DNA from: Halomonas dongshanensis
Lineage (GTDB): Bacteria; Pseudomonadota; Gammaproteobacteria; Pseudomonadales; Halomonadaceae
Direction: 5' to 3'
Length of the DNA: 64,000 nt
Assembly (NCBI RefSeq): GCF_024790395.1
Contig: NZ_JAJISC010000002.1
Location: 620,001 to 684,000, forward strand
In this document: positions 44,203-56,503 of the stretch, piece after piece
Layout: each line of letters starts with the position of its first letter
How positions within the stretch are numbered: position 1 is the first letter of the stretch
Translations under genes and position numbers: made by a program
Notes under the pieces: model-generated
What the model saw: the letters and a program-made list of their open reading frames with translations, nothing else
Database searches by the model: none
Told to the model about the DNA's origin: nothing

Positions 44203-45003
44203 ATGACCACCGCCACGCCCACGATCTTGACCCGCATTCTTGCGCGCAAGGATGAAGAAGTCGCCGAACGCCGCCAAGCCGTCTCCGAAGCGGATCTTTT
44301 GGCCCTGGCCGCCAAGCAGAGCGCGCCGCGCGGCTTCGTAAAGGCGCTAACACGGCGCATCGAAGCGGGCGAGCCGGCGATCATCGCCGAGATCAAGAAG
44401 GCCTCGCCCTCAAAAGGGGTGATTCGCGAAGCGTTTCACCCGGCAGACATCGCCAAGAGCTACGCCCAGGGCGGCGCGGCCTGCCTGTCGGTGCTCACCG
44501 ATGCCGATTTCTTCCAGGGGCACGAAGACTATCTGATGGCCGCACGCGACGCCTGCGCGCTGCCCGCGATTCGTAAGGACTTCATCACCCACGGTTACCA
44601 GGTGAGTGAAGCTAGAGCGATTGGCGCCGACGCCATTTTATTGATCGTGGCCGCACTCGACGACGCCCAGCTGCGTGACCTGCACCAGCAAGCTACGCAA
44701 CTGGGTATGGACGTACTGGTGGAAGTACACGACGGCGAAGAGCTCGAACGTGCGCTGGCGCTCGATTTGACCCTCGTGGGCATCAACAACCGCAACCTGC
44801 ACACCTTCGATACCCGTTTAGGCACTACGCTGGATTTGCTGCCGCATATTCCCGAGGCGGTGACGGTCATTACCGAGTCCGGCATTCATAGCCGCGACGA
44901 TGTCGCGCTGATGCGCGAGCACAAGGTGAACGGCTTTTTGGTGGGCGAGGCGTTCATGCGCGAAGAGCAGCCGGGCGAAGCGCTCAAGCGGCTCTTCTTC
45001 TAG
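44203..45003 (+). CDS. trpC: Indole-3-glycerol phosphate synthase
   Basis: TIM-barrel decarboxylating cyclase making indoleglycerol phosphate, 266 residues. It shows [44 protein letters not shown] (catalytic lysine), [11 protein letters not shown] and [12 protein letters not shown]. It is a monofunctional TrpC without the TrpF domain found in enterics. It closes the trpGDC operon before a strong terminator. Confidence 0.96.
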   Translation: MTTATPTILTRILARKDEEVAERRQAVSEADLLALAAKQSAPRGFVKALTRRIEAGEPAIIAEIKKASPSKGVIREAFHPADIAKSYAQGGAACLSVLTDADFFQGHEDYLMAARDACALPAIRKDFITHGYQVSEARAIGADAILLIVAALDDAQLRDLHQQATQLGMDVLVEVHDGEELERALALDLTLVGINNRNLHTFDTRLGTTLDLLPHIPEAVTVITESGIHSRDDVALMREHKVNGFLVGEAFMREEQPGEALKRLFF

Positions 45004-45053
45004 CCGCTCATTTTTAACAGCTCGTTTTTCTAGCAGCATTTCCAATTACACAG

Positions 45054-45095
45054 CACGCCGAGGAGGCTAACCTCTCCTCGGCGTGTAGCGTTTTT
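45054..45095 (+). terminator. Terminator of trpGDC
   Basis: Perfect 12-base-pair stem CACGCCGAGGAG / CTCCTCGGCGTG with an eight-base loop, followed by a TTTTT run. It starts 50 bases past the trpC stop and lies just before the convergent YdiJ stop. Confidence 0.8.
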
Positions 45096-48000
45096 AGCGC
45101 TTAGCGCCGTTGGGTTGGGCGATGCGCAGTTGGTAGAGCAGCGCCTGGAACGGGTGCTGCAGCGTCGTTGCCGAGAAGCGCTTGACCTGGCTACGGCACG
45201 AATAGCCGGTTGCCAGAAGCGTGGCGCTGCCATGGGCGTTAACGGCAGGCTCCCAGGACTGGGCATAGATCGTCCGCGAGGTCTCCACATTACGCGTTTC
45301 GTGGCCGTAGGTGCCGGACATGCCACAGCAGCCGGTGGCGATCGTTTCGAGCGAAAGCCCCAGGGCCTCGAACAGCTGCTGCCAGGCACGCAGGCTGCCA
45401 GGCGCGCTGGTCTTCTCGGTGCAGTGGGCGAGCAGCTGATAGCTCACCGGGGCGACCGGGTTCATCCGCTCGCGCTGGCCGTGCAATAGCGGCAGTCGGG
45501 TCAGTAGCCACTCTTGAAGCATCAGCACGTGGGGCACGGCATCGCGCCCCAGCGCCTTGACGTACTCCTGGCGGTAGGTGAGCGTCATCGCCGGATCGAT
45601 GCCGACCATGGGCACGTCGAATTCGGCCAAGGCGCGCAGCCGCGCGGCTTGACGCCCGGCGGTGCGCTCGAAGGCGCCGAGAAAGCCCTGAACGTGAAGG
45701 GGTTTGCCGTTGGGCGCGTAGGGCAGTACGAAGACGCGCAGGCCCAGACGCGAAAGCAGCTCTATGACATCCGTCACCAAGCGTGCTTCGAAGTGACTAG
45801 TGAAGGCGTCCTGCACCAGAATCACGCTATTGGCGCGCTGCTGTTCGCTGAGCAGCGCCAGGGCCTGGGGCGTTGCCTCGGCCACGCCCCAGGCGCGCAG
45901 CTGCTTGCCCACGCTTGCGCGCGAGAGCAGCGGCGAGTCGCTGATGCCTAAGCCTTTGCTCATTAGCGTCGCCATCCAGCGCTGGCCAAACAGCGCGTTG
46001 TAAAGTGGGGCCACGCGGGCGAAGTAGGGCAGCAGGTACTCGGTGGTGCCGATTAGATAGTCGCGCAGCGGCCGCAGGTAGCGCCCGTGGTAGACCTCGA
46101 GAAACTGCGAGCGAAACTGCGGCACGTTGACCTTCACCGGGCACTGCCCGGCGCAGGACTTGCACGCCAAGCAGCCCGCCATGGCGTCGTAGACCTGGTG
46201 CGAAAAGTCGCCCCGCCCGCGCAGCGTGTTGGCGATGCGTAGCGGCAGATGCTTGACGAACCCCCAGGCGCTCTCGGCCTTTTTCTTGCGCGACTCCTCG
46301 ACCACGTCGACCCCGGCTTGCTGCTGCAAGCGCAGCCACTCGCGCACCAGGCTCGCGCGCCCCTTGGGTGAGTGAATACGGTCGCGGGTGGCCTTCCACG
46401 AAGGGCACATGGGGTCGTCGACGTCGTAGTTGTAACAAGCGCCGTTGCCATTGCAGTAAACGGCGGCGTCATAGGCCTGCCAGGTGTGCTCGGCAATGGT
46501 GCGGTCCAGCTGCCCGCGCATCGGCACGCCGTCGACGGTAAGTAGCTCCGGGTCGCTGTCGCGCAGGATCACTTCGGCGCCGCTGGCGGGGGAGGCGATC
46601 TTACCGGGGTTGAGCTGGTTGTAGGGGTCGAAGGCCGCTTTTACCTGCTGCAGCGCTGGGTAGAGCTCGCCAAAAAAGCGCGGCGTGTACTCCGAGCGCA
46701 CGCCTTTACCGTGCTCGCCCCAAAGCAGGCCGCCGTACTTCTGGGTGAGGGCCACCACCTCGTCGGATACCTCTCGAATCAGGCGCTCCTGCTCGGGGTC
46801 TTTCATATCGATGGCTGGGCGTACGTGCAGCACGCCCGCATCGACGTGGCCAAACATGCCGTAGGCAAGCCCGCGGGCGTCCAGGGCTGCGCGAAACTCG
46901 GCGATGAACTCGGCCAGGTGTTCCGGCGGTACGGCGGTGTCTTCGACGAAGGGGATCGGGCGCTTTTCGCCCTGTACGTTGCCTAAAAGGCCCACCGAGC
47001 GCTTGCGCATGGCGTAGACCTTCTGGATGTTGCCGCGCCCCTCGGCGAGGGTAAAGCCCAGGCGCTCGACTGCGCTGTCCTGATCCAAATGACGGGTAAA
47101 CGCCGCTACTTTCTGCGCCAGAACGTCGGGGTCGTCGTCGTTGAACTCGATCAGATTGATGCCGCGAATCGGTATCTTCCCGCTGGGGAAGAACGAGGCC
47201 ACGCCGTCCCAGACGAAGTCCTCCATGGCCAAGAGCAGCACGGTGTCGTCGATGGTCTCGATGGAGGTCGGTTTGACGCTGCCCACCATCAGCGACTTGG
47301 CATCGCGCAGGGCGTCCATAAAGCTTTCATAGCGGACGTTGACCAGCGTGGCGTGGCGCGGAATGGGCAGCACGTTGAGCACCGCTTCGTTGAGAAACCC
47401 AAGCGAGCCTTCCGAGCCGCACAAAAGGCTATTGAGATCGAGCTTTTGGGCCGCGTCGCGCAGGTGGGCCAGGTCATAACCGGTAAGGCAGCGATTCAGC
47501 GGCGGAAATTTGGCGTCGATGAGGGCTTTCTGTTCATCGATGATGCGCCCGGCAGTGGCATGGATACGCCCGATCACGCCGCTTGCGCTGCGTGCCCGCT
47601 GTTCTTCCTCGGCGTCGAGCGGGTGGCTATGCAGGTGCTCGCCCCCGAGTACGACGGTATCGAGTTCGAGCACGTGATCGCGAGTCTTGCCGTAGGTGCA
47701 ACTGCCCTGGCCGCTGGCATCGGTGGAAATCATGCCGCCGATGGTGGCACGGTTGGAGGTCGAAAGCTCCGGGGCGAAGAAGAGCCCATGAGGCTTGAGC
47801 GCCGCGTTGAGCTGATCCTTGACCACGCCTGCCTGCACGCGCACGCGGCGGTTCTCGACGTCGATCTCAAGTATCTGGTTCATATGGCGCGAGACATCGA
47901 CCACCAGACCGTCGGTAAGCGACTGCCCGTTGGTGCCGGTGCCGCCACCGCGAGGGGTGAGGACGACATCGCGGTGGATGGTTTCGGCGGCGAGCTTGGC

Positions 48001-48213
48001 GATGCGCTCGAGGTCTTCGGCGTGGCGCGGATAGAGCGCTGCCTGAGGCAGGCGCTGATAGATCGAGTTGTCGGTGGCCAGTACCGTGCGGCTGGCGTAG
48101 TCCGGCGCGATATCGCCTTCGAAGCCGCGCGCTCGCAGGGCCTCCAAAAAGCGCACGTAGCGATCGTTGAGGCCAGCCAAAGTGAGGTCGCGGGAATCCA
48201 GAGATGCAATCAT
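45094..48213 (-). CDS. ydiJ: YdiJ-type FAD/Fe-S oxidoreductase (D-2-hydroxyglutarate dehydrogenase family)
   Basis: Large fused dehydrogenase, 1039 residues. The N-terminal FAD-binding PCMH domain has VLTPRGGGTGTNGQSL (about 85-100) and STSNRATIGGMISTDASGQG. An FAD-linked oxidase C-terminal domain follows, with FGHVDAGVLHVRP and WGEHGKGVRSEY. An iron-sulfur region contains CNGNGACYNY, MCPS and CLACKSCAGQCPVKV. A C-terminal CCG-type domain has TGCCGMSGTYGHE. YdiJ-class enzymes oxidise D-2-hydroxyglutarate, linked to PHGDH side activity in serine synthesis. It is monocistronic and converges on trpC. Confidence 0.92.
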   Translation of the reverse strand: MIASLDSRDLTLAGLNDRYVRFLEALRARGFEGDIAPDYASRTVLATDNSIYQRLPQAALYPRHAEDLERIAKLAAETIHRDVVLTPRGGGTGTNGQSLTDGLVVDVSRHMNQILEIDVENRRVRVQAGVVKDQLNAALKPHGLFFAPELSTSNRATIGGMISTDASGQGSCTYGKTRDHVLELDTVVLGGEHLHSHPLDAEEEQRARSASGVIGRIHATAGRIIDEQKALIDAKFPPLNRCLTGYDLAHLRDAAQKLDLNSLLCGSEGSLGFLNEAVLNVLPIPRHATLVNVRYESFMDALRDAKSLMVGSVKPTSIETIDDTVLLLAMEDFVWDGVASFFPSGKIPIRGINLIEFNDDDPDVLAQKVAAFTRHLDQDSAVERLGFTLAEGRGNIQKVYAMRKRSVGLLGNVQGEKRPIPFVEDTAVPPEHLAEFIAEFRAALDARGLAYGMFGHVDAGVLHVRPAIDMKDPEQERLIREVSDEVVALTQKYGGLLWGEHGKGVRSEYTPRFFGELYPALQQVKAAFDPYNQLNPGKIASPASGAEVILRDSDPELLTVDGVPMRGQLDRTIAEHTWQAYDAAVYCNGNGACYNYDVDDPMCPSWKATRDRIHSPKGRASLVREWLRLQQQAGVDVVEESRKKKAESAWGFVKHLPLRIANTLRGRGDFSHQVYDAMAGCLACKSCAGQCPVKVNVPQFRSQFLEVYHGRYLRPLRDYLIGTTEYLLPYFARVAPLYNALFGQRWMATLMSKGLGISDSPLLSRASVGKQLRAWGVAEATPQALALLSEQQRANSVILVQDAFTSHFEARLVTDVIELLSRLGLRVFVLPYAPNGKPLHVQGFLGAFERTAGRQAARLRALAEFDVPMVGIDPAMTLTYRQEYVKALGRDAVPHVLMLQEWLLTRLPLLHGQRERMNPVAPVSYQLLAHCTEKTSAPGSLRAWQQLFEALGLSLETIATGCCGMSGTYGHETRNVETSRTIYAQSWEPAVNAHGSATLLATGYSCRSQVKRFSATTLQHPFQALLYQLRIAQPNGAKR

Positions 48214-48309
48214 ATCAATCGAGCCATCGCTGCCCAGCGTGGGCAGAGGAGATAAGAGAAGGCGCCTACTTTACCCCAGGCGCCAGAGGGGCGCATTACA
48301 CCGGTTGGC

Positions 48310-48894
48310 TCAGCCTCCCAGCGCCTCGCTAACCAGCGATAGCGCCTCCTCGGGAAGCGGCAGCGCCAGGGCCTGCTGGTGCGCCTCGGGCGACATCTTG
48401 CGCCAGGTCTTTTGCAGGATACGGATCATGTGATCGCGCTCGACCCGCGCGGCGAAATCGAGAAAATCGAGTTCGAGAAACACTAGGCACGCGCAGTCCT
48501 CCAGCGCCTGGACGTCGGCGTCGCGCCCAAGCCCCTGTTTGCGCACGATGGTTTGGACGCGCTCGGCCTCTTCATGGTCGTAGCCTTGCTCACGCATGAC
48601 GGTGGCGGCGATCTCTCCCGCACGCTGGCCCTGGTCGCGCCGCCAGGTGAGATAGCCGATGCGATCATTGGGGTAGGCGTCGCGCGCAAGCTCCCAGCGC
48701 TGCAAGTGCTGGGCGCAAACGGCGATTCTCAACACGTCGCTAGGGGAGGCAACCAGCGTGTCGAGCCAGGCGCTCATGCGCTGGGCGTAGTACCACTCTT
48801 TGGGCACCGCCGCGCCGTCGACCTCGATGGCCGCCGGATCTTGGCGATGACGACGGTCGAGCTCGGCAATGACGCGAGACAGGGGGCTTGGCAT
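48310..48894 (-). CDS. DUF4202-family protein
   Basis: Soluble protein of 194 residues matching DUF4202: PKEWYYAQRMSAWLDTL, AVCAQHLQRWELARDAYPND, GYLTWRRDQG, and ALEDCACLVFLELDFLDFAA. Conserved histidine, arginine and aspartate residues suggest an HD-like helical fold, but no function is established. AGGAG lies 6 bases before the ATG at 48894; a GTG three bases earlier is a possible alternative. It stands 96 bases upstream of ydiJ on the same strand. Confidence 0.83.
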   Translation of the reverse strand: MPSPLSRVIAELDRRHRQDPAAIEVDGAAVPKEWYYAQRMSAWLDTLVASPSDVLRIAVCAQHLQRWELARDAYPNDRIGYLTWRRDQGQRAGEIAATVMREQGYDHEEAERVQTIVRKQGLGRDADVQALEDCACLVFLELDFLDFAARVERDHMIRILQKTWRKMSPEAHQQALALPLPEEALSLVSEALGG

Positions 48895-49035
48895 CACGGT
48901 CTCCTCTCTATTATCGAGTGCAGGCGATGATTCGCTGCACTCGTTTATTCAATGCAGTGGTCTTGGGCGCTGCGCCAAGGCAGCGCTTGTTGTTATCGCG
49001 CGGCGTTTTTACCCCAACGAAAGCGGGGCGGGCGT

Positions 49036-50301
49036 TTACTCGCGCGGGGCACTGGCGGGGTCGCTACCGTTGTAAACGGCCAAATCCAGCTCGCCTTCGC
49101 TCTTGCCGACCAGGGTCGTCACCATGATATCACCGGCGACGTTGACGCTGGTGCGCGCCATGTCGAGGATGCGATCGATACCCGCCACCACGCCAATGGC
49201 TTCGAGCGGCAGGCCGATCTGGGCCATGACGATCGACAGCATGATCAGCCCCGCGCCAGGAACGCCTGCCGTACCGATGGAGGCGAGAGTGCCGGTGGCG
49301 ATGATCATGCCATAGTCGACCAGGGTCAGATCGACGCCTAGCATCTGGGCGATGAAGAGTACCACTACCCCTTGATACAGCGCCGTACCGTCCATGTTGA
49401 TGGTCGCCCCGACCGGCAGCACGAAGCCCGATACCCCTTCGGAGACGCCGAGGTTTTTCTGCGCGCAGCGCAGCGAGATCGGCAGCGACCCGGCGGAGGA
49501 GGCCGATGAGAAGGCAATCATCATCGCATCGACGCTGCCCTTCAAGTAGCGCTTGGGGTTGAGCCTACCGAGCAGCGCGATGAAGCCAGAGTAGACCACG
49601 AGTACGTGGAGAATACAGGCGAGATAGACGACGCCGATCAGCTTTGCCAAGGGCAGCAGGATTTCCAGACCGTATTGCCCTGACACGTGGGCCATGAGCC
49701 CGAAGACGCCGAAGGGCGCAAAAGCCATGACGATGGCGGTGAGTTTGTACATGGCCTCGGCGAAGCTATCGAAGACCGTGACCAGGGCATTGCCTTTTTC
49801 GCCGATCAGCGTGAGTGAGATACCCAAGCCAATGGCGAAGACGATGATCTGCAAGATGTTGCCGTTGGCCAAGGCATCGATGGGGTTACGCGGAACCAGG
49901 TCGATGAGAATCGAGGCAAGCGTTGGCGCCGCATTAGGGCTAACGCTCTCATCGAAGCTCAGCTCGACGCCTGCGCCGGGCTGTAAGAGCGTCGAGAGCA
50001 AAAGCCCGATGCTGATGGCGAACGCCGTGGTCAGCAAATAGAGTGCGATGGTACGCGCGCCGATACGCCCCATCTTCTGCGGGTCGCGCATAGAGGTAAT
50101 CCCGACCACCAAGGTCGAAAACACCAGCGGCACGATCAACATCATGATGGCGTTGATGAAGATGTCGCCCAGCGGCTTGAACAGGCTGGCATCCTCTTGG
50201 AGCAGCGCACCGGCCAAGATCCCCAGCGCGAGCCCGATGAGAATCTTCTTCCACAGCGCCGTACCGCGCCACCACCCCACTGCACCTGTCGATTTACCCA
50301 C
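49036..50301 (-). CDS. Dicarboxylate/amino acid:cation symporter (DAACS family)
   Basis: Inner-membrane importer for glutamate, aspartate or C4-dicarboxylates using Na+ or H+, 421 residues. The family signatures are the serine-rich loop FSSASSAGSLPIS (hairpin HP1), NMDGTALYQGVVVLFIAQ (TM7) and GTAGVPGAGLIMLSI (HP2), plus DRILDMARTSVNVAGD (TM8). This is the GltP/SstT-like arrangement; the exact substrate cannot be read. A single gene, divergent from serS. Confidence 0.92.
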   Translation of the reverse strand: MGKSTGAVGWWRGTALWKKILIGLALGILAGALLQEDASLFKPLGDIFINAIMMLIVPLVFSTLVVGITSMRDPQKMGRIGARTIALYLLTTAFAISIGLLLSTLLQPGAGVELSFDESVSPNAAPTLASILIDLVPRNPIDALANGNILQIIVFAIGLGISLTLIGEKGNALVTVFDSFAEAMYKLTAIVMAFAPFGVFGLMAHVSGQYGLEILLPLAKLIGVVYLACILHVLVVYSGFIALLGRLNPKRYLKGSVDAMMIAFSSASSAGSLPISLRCAQKNLGVSEGVSGFVLPVGATINMDGTALYQGVVVLFIAQMLGVDLTLVDYGMIIATGTLASIGTAGVPGAGLIMLSIVMAQIGLPLEAIGVVAGIDRILDMARTSVNVAGDIMVTTLVGKSEGELDLAVYNGSDPASAPRE

Positions 50302-50503
50302 GTGTCACTCCTTAAAAATTGGCGGCCCTACCATCAGCATGGCCGTTTACTCGGCGCGCACTCTAGCATTTTTACCCGAGGGGAGTGAGCTTTGACGCCT
50401 GGGCACCTCATGCAGAGCAAGCTAGCTGCCCCGTAGCCCCCTGGGCTGCTTTTGCCTACAATAGCTCACCTTATTGCAGGCGCGGTGCGTCGCGTTTTAC
50501 TGA

Positions 50504-52574
<2,071 letters not shown>

Positions 52575-52816
52575 GGTACATGACTCCTGTCATCAAACAT
52601 CGCCAAGGCGAGGGCTCGTTGCAAGCGGTATGCGTTTCTTTGAAGGGCAGCGACGGAGAAAGTTCAGGCCCTAAGAGTCGCCGCGAAACAGTTGCTTATT
52701 GTTTGCATGGTTGGCCACGTATTGCCTTGATTAAGCGGCATAGCGTTGGTGCAACGCAATTGTGGAACTACGCTATTGAAGCCATTATGAGGATAGATCA
52801 CGCTAGGGAAGAGGCA

Positions 52817-53932
52817 ATGTCGAAGATAACGGATGAGGATTATCGCAGTATCCCCCTGAACGCTACGCTGGCGCTGGCCGCGCTTGCGATCATCATCGGG
52901 GGGATGAAGCTGGGGGCGGATTTACTGGTGCCGCTTTTACTGGCGCTATTCATCGCGGTCGTGTGCACCTCGCCCGTGCAGTGGCTTCATCACAAAGGGC
53001 TCAATTTGCGTGCGGCGGTCTGCATCACGCTATTGGTGCTGGTGGCCTTCGTCTTGTTGATCGGCGTGTTGGTGGTCAATAGCTTCGGCACCTTCATCGA
53101 AGCGCTGCCGGATATCGAAGCCAGGCTCTACGAACACTACTGGAGCATTCTCAATCGCTTGGCGGCTCATGGCTTTGCTTTTAGCCCCGATGAGCTGGGC
53201 CAGCTGTTCGATATGGAGGAAGACGCCTCTTGGGTGCCGATGATTCTGGGTGAACTCGGCAACTTGTTCATGCAGAGCGTCGTCGTGGCGCTTTTGGTGG
53301 TCTTCATGCTGTTCGAAACGCTGAGCTTTCGCAGCAAGATGTCCTCAGCTTTAGAAAACCCCGCGCCGAGCCTAAAACGCTTTAGTGAATTTAGCCTCAC
53401 GCTCAAGCGCTATCTGGCAGTCAAGACGGTGATCAGCCTGATCACGGGCGTGCTGGTGTGGCTTGCCTGCGTCGTCTTGGGGGTGGGCTTTCCGCTACTG
53501 TGGGGCGTGCTCGCCTTTGCGCTCAACTTCATTCCCAATATTGGTTCGGCGCTGGCGGCGGTACCGCCGGTGCTGCTGTTGCTGGTGTCGCAAGACGGTG
53601 GCGTGTTTCAAGCCTTCTTGCTGGCGATGGCGTATCTGGTGATCAACTTTGTGCTGGGTAATCTCATCGAGCCGCGCGTAATGGGGCGCGCACTGGGGCT
53701 TTCGAGCTTCGTTGCCTTTCTTTCGCTGGTGGTGTGGGGATGGATCTTCGGCGTGGTAGGCATGCTGCTATCGGTGCTGTTGACGATGACGCTCAAGATC
53801 GCCCTCGATAGTCATCCGCAAACGCGCTGGATGGCGCATCTTCTTGGGCCGGGTAAGCGAATGCGCATGAGGCGCAGGGGGGAAGTTCTCGAGGCGCAAG
53901 ATCGCGCTACGCGTTCGCCGTCTCAGCGGTAA
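52817..53932 (+). CDS. AI-2E family transporter (PerM/TqsA-like)
   Basis: Polytopic inner-membrane protein of 371 residues with about eight helices. It has the family's paired central helices and the motif FGVGFPLLWGVLAFALNFIP-like stretch (GVGFPLLWGVLAFALNFIPN), then NFVLGNLIEPRVMGRALGLS. TqsA exports autoinducer-2; other members are Na+/H+ antiporters or unknown, so the substrate is open. The ATG at 52817 has GGAAGAGG before it; ATGs at 52787 and further upstream are less likely. Confidence 0.85.
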   Translation: MSKITDEDYRSIPLNATLALAALAIIIGGMKLGADLLVPLLLALFIAVVCTSPVQWLHHKGLNLRAAVCITLLVLVAFVLLIGVLVVNSFGTFIEALPDIEARLYEHYWSILNRLAAHGFAFSPDELGQLFDMEEDASWVPMILGELGNLFMQSVVVALLVVFMLFETLSFRSKMSSALENPAPSLKRFSEFSLTLKRYLAVKTVISLITGVLVWLACVVLGVGFPLLWGVLAFALNFIPNIGSALAAVPPVLLLLVSQDGGVFQAFLLAMAYLVINFVLGNLIEPRVMGRALGLSSFVAFLSLVVWGWIFGVVGMLLSVLLTMTLKIALDSHPQTRWMAHLLGPGKRMRMRRRGEVLEAQDRATRSPSQR

Positions 53933-53974
53933 AGGATTTAAGTGGTAAGGGAGTGAAAGGAATAGGATGGGGCC

Positions 53975-53998
53975 GTCGGCCATCGAATGATGGCCGAC
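53975..53998. terminator. Hairpin between convergent AI-2E and trxA genes
   Basis: Perfect 10-base-pair stem GTCGGCCATC / GATGGCCGAC with loop GAAT, between the two stops. No T run; probable shared terminator. Confidence 0.5.
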
Positions 53999-54012
53999 GA
54001 GCGATCAGCGCC

Positions 54013-54336
54013 TTAGGCGTTCTGATCGATGAACTGGGTCAGCTGCGACTTGGACTGCGCGCCTACCAGCGAAGCCACTTTGCTACCGGATTTGAACAGC
54101 ATCACGGTGGGAACGCCGCGCACGCCTTGGTCGGCGGCTATCTCGGGAGCATCGTCGACGTTGACGCTAACGACTTTCAGCTCGTCGCCACGCTCGGCGG
54201 CCACTTCATCGACGACCGGTGCCATCACCTTGCAGGGGCCGCACCAGGGCGCCCAAAATTTGAGTAGAACAGGTTTGTCGGCGTTGAGGACTTCCTGCTC
54301 GAAGTTGGCGTTGGTGACATCAACATTATTGGCCAT
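54013..54336 (-). CDS. trxA: Thioredoxin 1
   Basis: General cytosolic disulfide reductase of 107 residues. The active site WCGPC is at 31-35 in KFWAPWCGPCKVMAP, the cis-proline is in GVPTVMLF, and the buried aspartate is in DADKPVLLKF-like context (NADKPVLL). Thioredoxin is the electron donor of PAPS reductase, and both cysH and its regulator cysB are neighbours. A good promoter is read upstream on the minus strand. Confidence 0.96.
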   Translation of the reverse strand: MANNVDVTNANFEQEVLNADKPVLLKFWAPWCGPCKVMAPVVDEVAAERGDELKVVSVNVDDAPEIAADQGVRGVPTVMLFKSGSKVASLVGAQSKSQLTQFIDQNA

Positions 54337-54415
54337 GGGCTTCTCCCGTTTGCGTTGCTCTTCGGTTGCGTTGCCTCAAAAAAGGAGCAACGTACTTAGG
54401 CGTGAACATTAGGTG

Positions 54416-54444
54416 GTGATAAAAGATACTTAGGCGTGGATCAA
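54416..54444 (-). promoter_or_regulatory. Predicted trxA promoter
   Basis: On the minus strand TTGATC (54439-54444) and TATCAC (54416-54421) are spaced by 17 bases, each matching 4 of 6 consensus bases. A 12-base direct repeat TACTTAGGCGTG occurs at 54427-54438, inside the spacer, and again at 54393-54404, just after the predicted start point. Confidence 0.45.
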
Positions 54445-54546
54445 GCGCTTACTCACGCCGCCAAGTCGGCAAATGGTAGCGCTCGTGATCGAGGCTGGCA
54501 AATTCAGCACGCCGCTGATGAGTAACATAGCGAAAAACTTTAGAGG

Positions 54547-54575
54547 CTGATAGCGAAGTTTTTTTATGCTATAAA
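54547..54575 (+). promoter_or_regulatory. Predicted cysB promoter in an AT-rich island
   Basis: CTGATA (54547-54552), a 17-base spacer ending in TGC, and TATAAA (54570-54575) make a good extended promoter. The surroundings to 54610 are strikingly AT-rich for this genome. ATAGCGAA occurs twice (54527-54534 and 54550-54557), and AAAAACTT / AAGTTTTT form an inverted repeat around the -35. CysB autoregulation is known in enterics, so these could be operator elements. Confidence 0.45.
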
Positions 54576-54603
54576 TGCATTATTATCTCTTTTTTTATTC
54601 TAA

Positions 54604-55677
<1,074 letters not shown>

Positions 55678-55719
55678 GTAAGGGCTTTCGGCCGCTCTTA
55701 TCTAGCGTTTCTTCTATAC

Positions 55720-55751
55720 AAAGAGGGCATGGTGAAAACCATGCCCTCTTT
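55720..55751. terminator. Bidirectional terminator between cysB and cysH
   Basis: Perfect 14-base-pair stem AAAGAGGGCATGGT / ACCATGCCCTCTTT with a GAAA tetraloop. Each strand ends the stem with TTT. It separates convergent cysB and cysH. Confidence 0.8.
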
Positions 55752-55793
55752 GCGTGGGATGCCGATACTGCCGACTGTCAATACAGTCGAGTC

Positions 55794-56414
55794 TCAGTGC
55801 TGTAGATGCAGGCCGCACTCGCGCTTCTCTTCCACCTTGGTGGGGTCGAAGTAGTCGAAGTTGTTGGGCAGGTCGTGCGTTTGCAGGTAGGTGTACATCT
55901 GCTTGGCGCTCCAGTGCAGCACCGGGGCAACCTTGAGCAAACCGTCGCTGTTACGGCTTAGAGGCTGCATTTTGGCTCGCTCGGCGGTGTCCTCGGCGCG
56001 TAGCGCGGTGAACCACACGTCGGGGCGCATCTCCTTCAGGGCGCGCTCGAAGGGTTCGAGTTTGACCTCGCGGGTGAAGGCGTCGTGGCGCGGGTCGTCG
56101 ATGCCGGGCATGGGGCCGTCCAGGGCTTCGCGATGGGCGCGCGTGCGCTTGGGAATGTAGGTGACGATGTTTAGATTCAGGCGCTGGATGAGCTCGTCGG
56201 CAAAGCGGTAGGTAGCCTCGGTATTGTAGCCACTGTCCATCCAAACGATGGGCACGTCGGGACGCACCTGGGTGACCATATGCAATATGACGGCTTCGAA
56301 GGGGCGGAAGTTGGTGGTGCAGATCGGACGTTCGCCTTGGGTAAAGGCCCACTCGATGAGTGCTTCGGGCGAATGTTCCCGTTCGCGAATGATGCTATCA
56401 AGCTCTGCGGCCAT
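55794..56414 (-). CDS. cysH: Phosphoadenylyl-sulfate (PAPS) reductase family protein, short form
   Basis: By family, reduces PAPS to sulfite with thioredoxin. The protein has 206 residues from the ATG at 56414 (TAGGAG 6 bases before). The catalytic cysteine is present near the C-terminus in KRECGLH. The cysteine pair CCxxRK of APS reductases is absent. Compared with E. coli CysH (244 residues) it lacks about 30 N-terminal residues and the GDTHTT-containing segment before the catalytic cysteine, and the PP-loop SSSFG is TTNFR. MDSGYNTEATYRFADELIQR and WFTALRAEDTAERA still align. It converges on cysB and follows pabB by 89 bases. Confidence 0.8.
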   Translation of the reverse strand: MAAELDSIIREREHSPEALIEWAFTQGERPICTTNFRPFEAVILHMVTQVRPDVPIVWMDSGYNTEATYRFADELIQRLNLNIVTYIPKRTRAHREALDGPMPGIDDPRHDAFTREVKLEPFERALKEMRPDVWFTALRAEDTAERAKMQPLSRNSDGLLKVAPVLHWSAKQMYTYLQTHDLPNNFDYFDPTKVEEKRECGLHLQH

Positions 56415-56503
56415 GTCGGCTCCTACTCGGTCGGGCAGATCAAAAGTGAACCATAGGCTACCAAAGGCCAAGCGCTGCTCCCCAATACCGTTTGGTTAGC
56501 GCT

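Noticed and set aside
47089..48255. 388-codon open frame antisense to ydiJ
   Set aside because: Shadow frame over a clearly functional FAD domain.
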